Shown: positions 1-6,335 of the stretch, piece after piece
Numbering within the stretch: the stretch's first letter is position 1
How the letters are laid out: every line of letters starts with the position of its first letter
The notes under the pieces: model-generated
Told to the model about the DNA's origin: nothing
Database searches by the model: none
What the model saw: the letters and a program-made list of their open reading frames with translations, nothing else
Program-made: the position numbers and the translations under genes
Source: Candidatus Bipolaricaulota bacterium
GTDB lineage: Bacteria; Bipolaricaulota; Bipolaricaulia; UBA7950; UBA9294
Direction: 5' to 3'
NCBI GenBank assembly: GCA_018399865.1
Contig: JAGYNL010000003.1
Location: forward strand, 1-6,959
DNA: 6,959 bases

Positions 1-1203
1 ACAGCGCCAACAGAAAGGATAATCATGCTCATACAGCGAGAAACGATATAGCGTTCCGCGCTCTTGCAAGTCTTGGACTATTTTTTCATCCGCGTCCTTG
101 ACAAACATACCCTCGCACATGCTGAATGCCTTGGTGAACTTGCCTGTAAGATCCACCGGTTGAAAGAATGGTAAATTCTTTTCCAGGCCAAGTTGGTAAT
201 CGTCCTCACCAAAAGCTGGCGCCGTGTGTACTATTCCTGTCCCATCCTCCATGTTAACAAAGCTTGCCTCATGGACACGATAGGCCCTCTCATCGCTTAT
301 CAAGCAGTAAGGAGGTTCATAACCGATTCCCACAAGCTCGCGTCCCCGAAACTGCCGCACAACACGATAGTCACCCTCTAGAGCACGCTCTATAAGGGCT
401 TTAGCTAGGACAAGTCTTTCACCATTCTGATCAACCTCTACATATAAAGCATCCGGGGAAACAGCAAGCCCTACATTTGCCGGAAGTGTCCAGGGCGTGG
501 TAGTCCAGGCAAGAAGATATGTCGATTGGGGAAGTTCCAGGTCGTAGTCCGAATCGCTATCAGAGACAATCCTCATTTTCACTGAAATAGATGGGTCCTT
601 AACCACACGGTACCCTTGAGCAACCTCATGTGAAGATAGCCCTGTCCCACAGCGAGGGCAGTATGGAAGAACCTTATGGCCTTTGTAAAGAAGCCCCTTT
701 TCGTACATCTGCGCAAGCTCCCACCATAGGCTTTCTATGTATTCATCTGTGTAGGTAACGTAAGCGTCTTCTAGATCAATCCAGAAGCCCATCCGATCGA
801 TCATTCTCTCCCACTCACTTTTATACTTCCACACCGATTCCTTACATTGCTTGACAAATTTCTCCACGCCGTATGCCTCTATCTCTGCCTTACTGTTCAA
901 GCCGATCTCTTTTTCAACTTCAAGTTCAACCGGGAGGCCGTGAGTATCCCATCCACCTTTTCTTACCACATAGAAGCCTTGCATCGTCTTATAGCGCGGA
1001 AATAGATCCTTATAAACACGCGGCATCAAGTGGCCAAAATGTGGTTTGCCGTTTGCTGTTGGTGGCCCCTCGAAGAAGACAAACCGCTGCCCTCCCTGGG
1101 TTGCCTTCAAGGACTTCTGAAATGTATCCTTTTCTTTCCACAATTTGAGGACTTCCTGCTCGCGTTTGACAGGATCCTTAATTAACTTCTCATACTGAGA
1201 CAT
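1..1203 (-). CDS. ileS: Isoleucyl-tRNA synthetase, N-terminal 401 codons (cut by window edge)
   Basis: Charges tRNA-Ile with isoleucine in the cytoplasm, and edits mischarged valine. Reading the minus strand from the ATG at 1203-1201 gives 401 uninterrupted codons that run off the left edge. Visible marks: the class I signature HFGH at residues 55-58 (after GPPTANGKP), WDTHGLPVE at 85-93, a CPRCGT knuckle at 182-187, the editing-domain stretch WTTTPWTLPAN at 233-243, GTGIVHTAPAFGEDD at 321-335, and YPFCWRC at 395-401, where the window ends. The KMSKS loop and anticodon-binding domain lie outside. The HFGH form and the WDTHGLPVELEVEK and CPRCGT...SSHEVAQGY blocks resemble the long, eukaryote-like type 2 IleS clade rather than the E. 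coli type. The start is supported by GAAGGAG, with GGAG 6 bases before the ATG. Identification is very secure; the clade assignment is from memory of the family. Confidence 0.97.
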   Translation of the reverse strand, partial: MSQYEKLIKDPVKREQEVLKLWKEKDTFQKSLKATQGGQRFVFFEGPPTANGKPHFGHLMPRVYKDLFPRYKTMQGFYVVRKGGWDTHGLPVELEVEKEIGLNSKAEIEAYGVEKFVKQCKESVWKYKSEWERMIDRMGFWIDLEDAYVTYTDEYIESLWWELAQMYEKGLLYKGHKVLPYCPRCGTGLSSHEVAQGYRVVKDPSISVKMRIVSDSDSDYDLELPQSTYLLAWTTTPWTLPANVGLAVSPDALYVEVDQNGERLVLAKALIERALEGDYRVVRQFRGRELVGIGYEPPYCLISDERAYRVHEASFVNMEDGTGIVHTAPAFGEDDYQLGLEKNLPFFQPVDLTGKFTKAFSMCEGMFVKDADEKIVQDLQERGTLYRFSLYEHDYPFCWRC

Positions 1204-1231
1204 CAAATGCTCCTTCATACAAGCGCGTTTA

Positions 1232-1245
1232 GGCAAAAAACTAGA
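1232..1245 (+). repeat. Direct repeat copy 1 (GGCAA-AAAACTAGA)
   Basis: GGCAAAAAACTAGA is repeated at 1316-1330 as GGCAAGAAAACTAGA, differing by a single inserted G. The copies are 84 bases apart start to start, in the same orientation, on either side of the hairpin at 1279-1294. This copy lies about 30 bases upstream of the ileS start codon, within its probable leader. It could be a paired protein-binding site, but its A-rich core makes chance similarity possible. Confidence 0.45.
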
Positions 1246-1278
1246 TCAAGTTAGAATCAACAGAGGATACCATATTGC

Positions 1279-1294
1279 GCCCCGCTACTGGGGC
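1279..1294. other. Short GC hairpin in the ileS/MFS intergenic region
   Basis: GCCCC (1279-1283) pairs with GGGGC (1290-1294) around the 6-base loop GCTACT, giving a perfect 5-bp all-GC stem. Neither strand has a T-run directly after it, so it is not a standard intrinsic terminator. It sits between the two direct-repeat copies and could be an operator-like dyad or an RNA leader element. The stem is short, so the function is undetermined. Confidence 0.35.
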
Positions 1295-1315
1295 ACACTA
1301 ATGTAGATCAGCAGT

Positions 1316-1330
1316 GGCAAGAAAACTAGA
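1316..1330 (+). repeat. Direct repeat copy 2 (GGCAAGAAAACTAGA)
   Basis: Second copy of the element at 1232-1245, with one extra G after GGCAA. It lies about 125 bases upstream of the transporter's probable start, on the far side of the hairpin from ileS. If the pair is a regulator site, this copy is the one better placed to act on the rightward gene. Confidence 0.45.
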
Positions 1331-1456
1331 CTTATCGTTGGCATAATATGATCAGAACCGATTTTAGCCTGGAGTATGACAAGAATCAATAATCCGCCTG
1401 TGATCTATTCTCACCACTATTGAATAGTGATCCCGGCAGGTTATCATTTGCCCTTA

Positions 1457-2617
1457 ATGAATCACGAACAAAGAGACCGATCCTGGATAAGGATAAGTCT
1501 CCTTTCCCTTGGGCACTTCATCAACGACGGATATGGCAGCTTCTTCGCGCCGCTGTTGCCTATGTTAATAGACAGGCTCGATCTATCGCTTGGCATGGCC
1601 GGGGTGATGGGAACTGTTCGTGTGTTGATCAACTCCTTCACCCAACCTGTGTTTGGGCAATTTGTCGACCGGGTTAATCGCCCGCTGCTGGTAGCGTTGG
1701 GACCAATACTGACCATATCAGCAATGAGTATGATCGGCATAGTAACAACACCAGCCCACTTGTTCTTGGTGCTTATCATGAGTGGAATTGGAACAGCTCT
1801 GTTTCATCCAGCAGCAGCCGTACTGGTGTCAGGAGATGGGACAAAGAACCGCGGGTCCTTAATGGCTTTATTCTCAGCCGGCGGCACAATTGGGGCAGCT
1901 ATTGCCCCTGTACTCATCGTCCCATTTATCTCAGCATATGGAAGCGATAACACTTTTTACCTAATGATCCCCGGTCTAGCGGTTGTTGCCTTTTTCGCCT
2001 TCTTCCTTAGAAAAAACCTTCCATTTAAAGAGCCTTACAAGCACCAAAGGTTCACGTTCAAGAATATCCCACCAGCGCTTGCCTTGCTGTGGGGAATAGT
2101 ACTCCTGCGAGGGATGGCAGCAGTTGCCTTTTCCAATTTCCTTGCCGTCTTAGTCACTGAAAGAGGAGAATCCCAGCTAGTCGGGGGAGCAGCGATTTCA
2201 ACGTTCCTTGTCTCCGGCGCTCTAGGAGGCTTGCTAGCAGGAAGATTTTCTGATCGATTCGGCCGCAAGGTGGTTATACTCACCACTGTTCTCCTAGCTA
2301 CTCCTTTTCTGCTCATCTTTTTGTATGGACCAACTTGGGTGATGCTTCCATCGCTAGCCTTTGCTGGGTTCTTCTTATTCTCATCTACTCCTGTAGGAAT
2401 TGTAGCAGCCCAGGAAATACTCCCGGGCAAAGCAGGTCTTGTCTCGGGACTTATGATGGGGTTTGCATGGGGCACAGCAGGACTTGCTCTCATGCCTGTG
2501 GGTTTCTTTGCCGATATCTACGGCTTAGGAAACGTAATGACATGGATCGCTATCCTACCATTCATCGCCGCTATTCTCACCCTATTTTACCACGATACCC
2601 AAGCTGAAGAGCCATAA
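1457..2617 (+). CDS. Major facilitator superfamily transporter, fosmidomycin-resistance (Fsr)-like
   Basis: An inner-membrane secondary transporter of about 386 residues, a usual MFS length, hydrophobic throughout with segments consistent with about 12 helices. The opening LGHFINDGYGSFFAPLLP, the ALFHPAA stretch in the first half, and the motif-A-like loop GRFSDRFGRKVV between helices 8 and 9 match the Fsr-like efflux group. The substrate cannot be read from the sequence; Fsr relatives export drugs, but many members are uncharacterised. The start is uncertain. The frame opens after a TGA at 1421. GTG at 1427 has no Shine-Dalgarno sequence, TTG at 1448 has GGCAGG 7 bases upstream, and ATG at 1457 has no well-placed site. 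I chose the ATG because it begins just before the conserved first helix. It is transcribed away from ileS and converges on the HEAT-repeat gene. Confidence 0.88.
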   Translation: MNHEQRDRSWIRISLLSLGHFINDGYGSFFAPLLPMLIDRLDLSLGMAGVMGTVRVLINSFTQPVFGQFVDRVNRPLLVALGPILTISAMSMIGIVTTPAHLFLVLIMSGIGTALFHPAAAVLVSGDGTKNRGSLMALFSAGGTIGAAIAPVLIVPFISAYGSDNTFYLMIPGLAVVAFFAFFLRKNLPFKEPYKHQRFTFKNIPPALALLWGIVLLRGMAAVAFSNFLAVLVTERGESQLVGGAAISTFLVSGALGGLLAGRFSDRFGRKVVILTTVLLATPFLLIFLYGPTWVMLPSLAFAGFFLFSSTPVGIVAAQEILPGKAGLVSGLMMGFAWGTAGLALMPVGFFADIYGLGNVMTWIAILPFIAAILTLFYHDTQAEEP

Positions 2618-2743
2618 AAACCCCATCTATCGTATTCTGGATATGAGAGATAGCAGCGCCTATTTAATCAGCTTACTCACTCAAAGCCGCCAAAGCCTTG
2701 ACGCGATTTAAGCTTTACCCACTACTGAGCATAAGCACAGATC
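2618..2743. other. Convergent intergenic spacer, weak hairpin only
   Basis: This spacer separates the ends of the transporter and HEAT-repeat genes. An imperfect hairpin lies at 2627-2653: CTATC/GATAG outside, CGTAT/ATATG inside (one G-T pair), with a bulge on one side. On the minus strand it is followed within about 10 bases by a run of five Ts, so it could be a weak terminator for leftward transcription. On the plus strand it has no T-run. A 7-base tandem CAAAGCC (2682-2688 and 2691-2697) is also present. No strong terminator is seen for either gene. Confidence 0.3.
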
Positions 2744-3589
2744 TCATAGGTACTTCAACGCCTCTCGTGCCACGTGCACGCGTCTTTCGTCTTCCAGCCA
2801 ACGGCAAAGCTCAGGACGAACAACTTCCGGCTTCTTTCTTCCCAGCTTCCACATTACGGCAGCCACAGCACGCCAAACGTAACGGCGCTCATCCAGCGAA
2901 AGCTTACGCAGAACGATCAAAGCTCGTTTCACTAGTGGAACAGCAGCAGGCGAAGAGAAGGCCATAGCAACATTCCATAAGGTTTGTTCATCCATCCTGG
3001 TAGACCAGTTCACAAGGTATTCAAAGGTGATGCTTGGATAATAACGTAGTAATGTACCCCCTAAAACTAATGGACCCATGCTTTCCCTTACGGCCTTTGC
3101 TCTGTCCGTCAGAAGTGGCTCAATTAGCCTCAGAAGAGGTTCCCCTAATCCTACAGTACCCAACTGTGCTAACTTGTTTACGGCAATGGGCACCGCGCGA
3201 CGTACATTCTCCGAACTGTTGGTTACCCAGTTACGCAACACATCGCTCATTCCTGAAAGATCTTCACACAGCAGCTTCCCACAGGCCTCTTTTCCAGATT
3301 CACGCACTGTCCAATCTGGATCATTTACAAGGTCCTTTAAAAGAACAACCGCTTTCTTCGGATCCTGTGAGTAACCTTCAGAAATCAGGCCGCAGGCAAC
3401 ACGCCGCGATTCTGGCTCATCCCTGAGCGCAAAAGCCTCAGCCATATTCAGCAACGATTCGGCGGGATCCGACGCGCGTGCAATCCTATCCACCGCGTAG
3501 TACACTTCGGGCATTCCCGCCCCTTGAATGGCTGAAACCAGCTCCTCTATGTTGCCACCCTCAATTGCCCGATCTATAGCATCGCGCAT
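2744..3589 (-). CDS. HEAT-repeat protein with DNA alkylation repair (AlkD)-like C-terminal region
   Basis: A 281-residue soluble, all-helical protein with no signal peptide or membrane segment. HEAT-like helix pairs are visible around 86-108 (DPDWTVRES core), 118-140 (SSENVRRAV) and 156-177 (DRAKAVRES), each with the usual D-x-x-VR turn. Residues 118-136 resemble the W-x-x-S-x-N...R-A stretch of AlkD. The tail at 233-281 (RAVAAVMWKLGRKKPEVV, then REALKYL) resembles the last helices of AlkD, an alkylpurine DNA glycosylase. I do not see AlkD's WWD segment with its catalytic aspartate, so glycosylase activity is doubtful; a scaffold role or a phycocyanobilin-lyase-type HEAT protein is possible. 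The ATG is set by GGAGG 6 bases upstream. It is transcribed from its own promoter, divergently from the tryptophanase operon. Gene reality is secure; function is not. Confidence 0.85.
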   Translation of the reverse strand: MRDAIDRAIEGGNIEELVSAIQGAGMPEVYYAVDRIARASDPAESLLNMAEAFALRDEPESRRVACGLISEGYSQDPKKAVVLLKDLVNDPDWTVRESGKEACGKLLCEDLSGMSDVLRNWVTNSSENVRRAVPIAVNKLAQLGTVGLGEPLLRLIEPLLTDRAKAVRESMGPLVLGGTLLRYYPSITFEYLVNWSTRMDEQTLWNVAMAFSSPAAVPLVKRALIVLRKLSLDERRYVWRAVAAVMWKLGRKKPEVVRPELCRWLEDERRVHVAREALKYL

Positions 3590-3620
3590 CTAACGCCTCC
3601 AATACCGCACTTGCTGTTCA

Positions 3621-3649
3621 ATTAAACTTCGTTGGTCCTTGTCAGTCAA
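3621..3649 (-). promoter_or_regulatory. Sigma70-type promoter for the HEAT-repeat gene
   Basis: On the minus strand, TTGACT (3649-3644) and TTTAAT (3626-3621) are separated by exactly 17 bases, matching the -35 and -10 consensus at 5 of 6 positions each. Transcription would begin near 3614, giving a leader of about 25 bases that contains the GGAGG at 3600-3596. This is the best promoter in the window. Confidence 0.7.
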
Positions 3650-3657
3650 CTATTGAC
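3645..3657. promoter_or_regulatory. Candidate operator: perfect inverted repeat over the HEAT promoter -35 box
   Basis: GTCAA-CTA-TTGAC is a perfect 5-3-5 inverted repeat. It covers almost all of the minus-strand -35 box and ends 14 bases before the likely plus-strand -35 (3672). A protein bound here could block the HEAT promoter and touch RNA polymerase on the operon side. The half-sites themselves contain TTGAC, so part of the symmetry may simply reflect two back-to-back -35-like words. Confidence 0.4.
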
Positions 3658-3671
3658 ATTTCTGGTTCCGG

Positions 3672-3700
3672 TTGTCACCCTTAACTCTTTCCACTAACAT
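3672..3700 (+). promoter_or_regulatory. Probable promoter for the barrel-tryptophanase-flavoprotein operon
   Basis: TTGTCA (3672-3677, 5 of 6 to consensus) and TAACAT (3695-3700, keeping the key TA...T) are 17 bases apart. Transcription would start near 3707, leaving a leader of about 19 bases before the ATG at 3726 that includes AGGAGG at 3714-3719. An alternative TTGACA at 3653-3658 has no good -10 partner. The short leader leaves no room for a riboswitch or leader peptide. Confidence 0.5.
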
Positions 3701-3725
3701 CATACGGAGCAACAGGAGGACAGCA

Positions 3726-4208
3726 ATGCGTAGATCAATCTTGTGGTTGTTAATCCTTATCAGCATCATCCTAGCTGCGACCGTAGGCGGCCTTGCCCAG
3801 GATACAAGTGAAAACCTTTCAGAAGATAGAGGCTTAGGCTTAGGAATGCAGGTCGGCTTTCCCTGGGGAGGACTATTAAGCGCGCGATATTGGTTTGATG
3901 AGAGCATTGCAGTAGAAGGTATTGTTTTCGCTTGGGGAGAAAGCCCAGACTATTCCGGGGTGTTAACAGGCAGGATGCTTTACAAGGTAAGCGATAGGCC
4001 AACAGTTGACTTCTACGTTGTTGGTGGAGCTACATTCCCTTTTTCATCCCACGGCCTGAACACGATTCTGTTTTCCGTTGCTGGGGGAATTGAGTTTAAC
4101 CTAGCCTTTGCCAACAACCTTGCCATAAACGTTGAGTTTGGTGTTGCAGCATCTACTGAAGGCAGCTTTGTCATGGAGATCGGAAGCGGTATTCATTTCT
4201 ATTTCTAG
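3726..4208 (+). CDS. Small secreted beta-barrel-like outer-membrane protein
   Basis: A 160-residue exported protein of unknown function. Residues 1-24 form a Sec signal peptide: MRRS, then a hydrophobic core, with likely cleavage after GLA (residue 24). The mature part has about eight short amphipathic strands with alternating residues and glycine- or aromatic-rich ends, such as IAVEGIVFAW (61-70), VDFYVVGGATF (94-104), LAINVEFGV (132-140) and the closing GIHFYF (155-160). Ending in phenylalanine is typical of outer-membrane barrels recognised by the Bam machinery. Size and strand count fit a small 8-stranded OmpA/OmpW-like barrel, but I recognise no specific family. I chose ATG 3726 over an in-frame TTG at 3672 because AGGAGG lies 6 bases upstream and the signal peptide begins there. 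It is the first gene of the probable operon, 21 bases ahead of tryptophanase. Confidence 0.82.
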   Translation: MRRSILWLLILISIILAATVGGLAQDTSENLSEDRGLGLGMQVGFPWGGLLSARYWFDESIAVEGIVFAWGESPDYSGVLTGRMLYKVSDRPTVDFYVVGGATFPFSSHGLNTILFSVAGGIEFNLAFANNLAINVEFGVAASTEGSFVMEIGSGIHFYF

Positions 4209-4216
4209 CTCTGGTT

Positions 4217-4223
4217 AGGGAGG
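4217..4223 (+). promoter_or_regulatory. Ribosome binding site that sets a GTG start for tryptophanase
   Basis: AGGGAGG lies 6 bases before GTG 4230. The next in-frame ATG (4269) is 13 codons further and would remove conserved N-terminal residues (the YRIK segment shared with the family), so the GTG is preferred. Confidence 0.75.
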
Positions 4224-4229
4224 CATCAG

Positions 4230-5615
4230 GTGAAACAAGATAGAGCCTATAAACCATATCGCATTAAAATGGTGGAGCCAGTAACAATCCGTTCGATTGC
4301 TGAACGTACAGAGCGTATACGCGCCGCTGGCTACAACGTGTTCAACCTTGATTCCAGCGATATATACGTGGATCTACTGACCGATTCCGGCACCGGAGCC
4401 ATGAGTCAGGCGCAGTGGGCGGCAATGCTATTGGCGGATGAATCATATGCTGGAAGCAGTAGTTATGCTCGTTTCCAAAAGGTAGCCAAAGATATCTTCG
4501 GCTTCAAACATATTTTACCTACTCACCAAGGGCGTGCTGCGGAGAACGTGCTTTTCTCTAGCTTGGTCAAACCCGGCCACATAATTCCCAATAACATGCA
4601 CTTTGACACAACGCGGGCAAACATAATCGCTAACGGTGGCGAACCTGTTGATTTGGTAATCGATGAAGCGTACGACCCCAAAGCAAACATTCCATTTAAA
4701 GGTAATATGGACACCGATAAGCTTGTTGCCCTAATCGACAGGGTAGGCAACGACCGCATTCCGCTTATCATGATCACCATTACCAACAACAGCGGCGGCG
4801 GAGAACCTGTCTCAGTGGAGAATATTCGTGCGGTCAGCGAAATAGCCCACTCTAGAGGCATACCGTTTTTCATAGACGCCTGCCGTTACGCAGAGAATGC
4901 GTTCTTCATCAGGAATCGAGAAGAGGGCTATGAAGATAAACAACCGATAGAGATTGCCCGCGAAATCTTCTCGCTCGCTGATGGAATGACAATGAGCGCC
5001 AAGAAAGATGGCTTAGCTAACATAGGCGGATTACTGGGGGTAAATGATGAACAAATCTTTACCGCCGTGCGTGAGCGCCTGATACTAATGGAGGGATTCA
5101 CAACTTACGGGGGTCTTGCCGGGCGCGACCTTGACGCAATAGCAGTTGGTCTAAGAGAAGCGCTTAACCTAGACTATTTGCGTGACCGAATCGAACAGGT
5201 AAGATATTTGGGGAAAGGGTTGATTGAAAACGAAATTCCTATAGTAGAACCCATCGGCGGTCACGCCGTGTACATCGATGCACTCAGCTTACTACCAGGA
5301 TTTCCCCAATCCCTGTTTCCCGCGCTATCCATAGTTGTAGCCCTATACGAGCAAGCAGGCGTACGTTCCGTGGAGGTAGGAAGCGTCATGTTTGCACACC
5401 CCAACAAGGACGGCCATGTTATATATCCAAGACTAGAACTAGTTCGATTAGCAATACCGCGCCGTATGTACACTCGTTCCCACCTGGACACCGTTATTGA
5501 AGGGATGACAAAGATAGCTTCTATGAAGGAAGGTTTACCGGGATACAGAATTACCGATGGGGCGGGCCCGTTGCGGCATTTCATTGCCCGCTTTGATCAG
5601 GTGCCCCGTACTTAA
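4230..5615 (+). CDS. tnaA: Tryptophanase (tryptophan indole-lyase)
   Basis: A 461-residue, PLP-dependent, fold-type I lyase that would convert L-tryptophan to indole, pyruvate and ammonia in the cytoplasm. The tryptophanase/tyrosine phenol-lyase (TPL) family is unmistakable: [12 protein letters not shown] (48-59), THQGR (98-102), D216 and R219 at the cofactor, SAKKD with the PLP lysine at 259, YGGLAGRD (293-300), and R406 for the substrate carboxylate. Monovalent-cation ligands G54, E71 and N264 are present. Three positions that separate the two enzymes are of tryptophanase type: D126 (Thr124 in TPL), V383 (Arg381 in TPL, Ile in tryptophanase) and H450 (Phe448 in TPL, His463 in E. coli). Its length and loop spacing are nonetheless TPL-like, lacking the short insertion before YFFDTT seen in E. 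coli TnaA. A TPL or another beta-elimination activity is the main alternative. No TnaC leader precedes it; it follows the barrel gene by 21 bases. Confidence 0.93.
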   Translation: MKQDRAYKPYRIKMVEPVTIRSIAERTERIRAAGYNVFNLDSSDIYVDLLTDSGTGAMSQAQWAAMLLADESYAGSSSYARFQKVAKDIFGFKHILPTHQGRAAENVLFSSLVKPGHIIPNNMHFDTTRANIIANGGEPVDLVIDEAYDPKANIPFKGNMDTDKLVALIDRVGNDRIPLIMITITNNSGGGEPVSVENIRAVSEIAHSRGIPFFIDACRYAENAFFIRNREEGYEDKQPIEIAREIFSLADGMTMSAKKDGLANIGGLLGVNDEQIFTAVRERLILMEGFTTYGGLAGRDLDAIAVGLREALNLDYLRDRIEQVRYLGKGLIENEIPIVEPIGGHAVYIDALSLLPGFPQSLFPALSIVVALYEQAGVRSVEVGSVMFAHPNKDGHVIYPRLELVRLAIPRRMYTRSHLDTVIEGMTKIASMKEGLPGYRITDGAGPLRHFIARFDQVPRT

Positions 5616-5654
5616 ATAGCGTCCTTTTTGCAAGGCTTTACGAGAAGGAGAACC

Positions 5655-6281
5655 ATGAAAATCCTGATAATCAAGAGTACTCCCAACAGCAATGGGCTAA
5701 CATCAGCCTGCGCCGAGGCAGCTCGACAAGGAGTGATAGACAGCCGGAGTCGTGCGCGGGTAGTTAATCTTAACGATCTGAGCATTGCTCGCTGCGCCGT
5801 TCATAACGAAGGTTGGGGAACATGCCGTACAAAACACCATTGCCAACTACAAGATGACTTCCAGAACTTGCAGGCAACAATTGAGCAAGCAGAGGGATAT
5901 GTATTCCTATCACCGGTCTATTTCGGCGAACCCAGCGAACCGATGAAGGCAATGATAGATCGACTTCGCCGCTGCGAAGCAACAAAGAACGAAGAAGGGG
6001 AAAAGAGCATTCTAGCTGATAAGCTAGCGGTTTTGGTCGCTGCCGCTGGGGATAGCGGCCACGGAGCTATATCATGCCTAGCAGCAATGGAGCGGTTTGC
6101 CTTGCGGGTAGGGGCAAAAGTCTTTGACACAATCGCGGTCACACAGGCCACACGCGATTATCAGCTAGAGACGGTCCACGACGCTCTAGCAGCAATGACT
6201 GCACCTCTTCCGATACCGGAGCTTAGCACAGCTAAAAGAAACGCACGAAGACCAAGCCGTCATAGGCAACGTCGATCTTAA
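5655..6281 (+). CDS. Flavodoxin-fold NAD(P)H-dependent FMN reductase family protein
   Basis: A 208-residue cytoplasmic flavoprotein likely to bind FMN and use NAD(P)H, substrate unknown. It opens with KILIIKSTPNSNG (residues 2-14), a first strand and FMN-phosphate loop of the flavodoxin-like fold, and has the flavin-contacting stretch SPVYFGEPSEPMKAMIDRLR at 86-105. Between them lies a cysteine/histidine cluster, C47-x2-H50...GTC57...C63, followed by DDF (67-69). Relatives I recall have Cys where this protein has His50, which raises the possibility of a metal or iron-sulfur site, unproven. The last 18 residues are strongly basic (many Arg and Lys), outside the fold. ATG 5655 is preferred over an in-frame TTG at 5628 because AAGGAG precedes it by 4 bases. 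It lies 39 bases after tryptophanase and is probably cotranscribed. Confidence 0.87.
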   Translation: MKILIIKSTPNSNGLTSACAEAARQGVIDSRSRARVVNLNDLSIARCAVHNEGWGTCRTKHHCQLQDDFQNLQATIEQAEGYVFLSPVYFGEPSEPMKAMIDRLRRCEATKNEEGEKSILADKLAVLVAAAGDSGHGAISCLAAMERFALRVGAKVFDTIAVTQATRDYQLETVHDALAAMTAPLPIPELSTAKRNARRPSRHRQRRS

Positions 6282-6335
6282 GGGCAATAGGGTAAAGCAA
6301 ATACACGCACAGCATATCTCTAACAACAGCAAGCT
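6282..6335. other. Short convergent spacer without a clear terminator
   Basis: These 54 bases separate the ends of the flavoprotein gene and the carboxypeptidase gene. I find no stem-loop followed by a T-run on either strand. Confidence 0.4.

Larger units (their letters stand above)
1204..1456. other. Divergent intergenic region between ileS and the MFS gene
   Basis: About 250 bases separate the start of ileS (leftward) from the start of the transporter (rightward), so both promoters should lie here. I checked both strands for -35/-10 pairs. There are isolated -10-like words (for example CATAAT at 1342-1347) and -35-like words (TTGGCA at 1338-1343), but no pair with good spacing. The region holds a near-identical direct repeat and a GC-rich hairpin, listed separately, and several GATCA words (1244-1248, 1306-1310, 1350-1354). 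No coding signal is visible. I see no T-box consensus upstream of ileS. Confidence 0.6.

Noticed and set aside
873..1148. Plus-strand open frames within the first 1.2 kb (193-381 and 873-1148)
   Set aside because: They lie opposite ileS, whose reading frame is continuous and richly conserved; they have no recognisable product.
1204..1300. Possible T-box riboswitch before ileS
   Set aside because: A GGTATCC word is faintly similar, but the T-box consensus, a terminator/antiterminator pair and enough leader length are not seen.
2682..2697. Tandem CAAAGCC-GC-CAAAGCC
   Set aside because: Only 7 bases and only two copies, with no nearby feature to support a role.
3034..3426. Plus-strand open frames across the HEAT-repeat gene (2698-2967, 3034-3426, 3078-3374)
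   Set aside because: They are antisense to a well-supported gene with its own promoter and ribosome site; composition looks like chance translation.
3831..3842. Tandem GGCTTA repeat in the barrel gene
   Set aside because: It encodes Gly-Leu-Gly-Leu at the start of the first strand, so it is explained by the protein.
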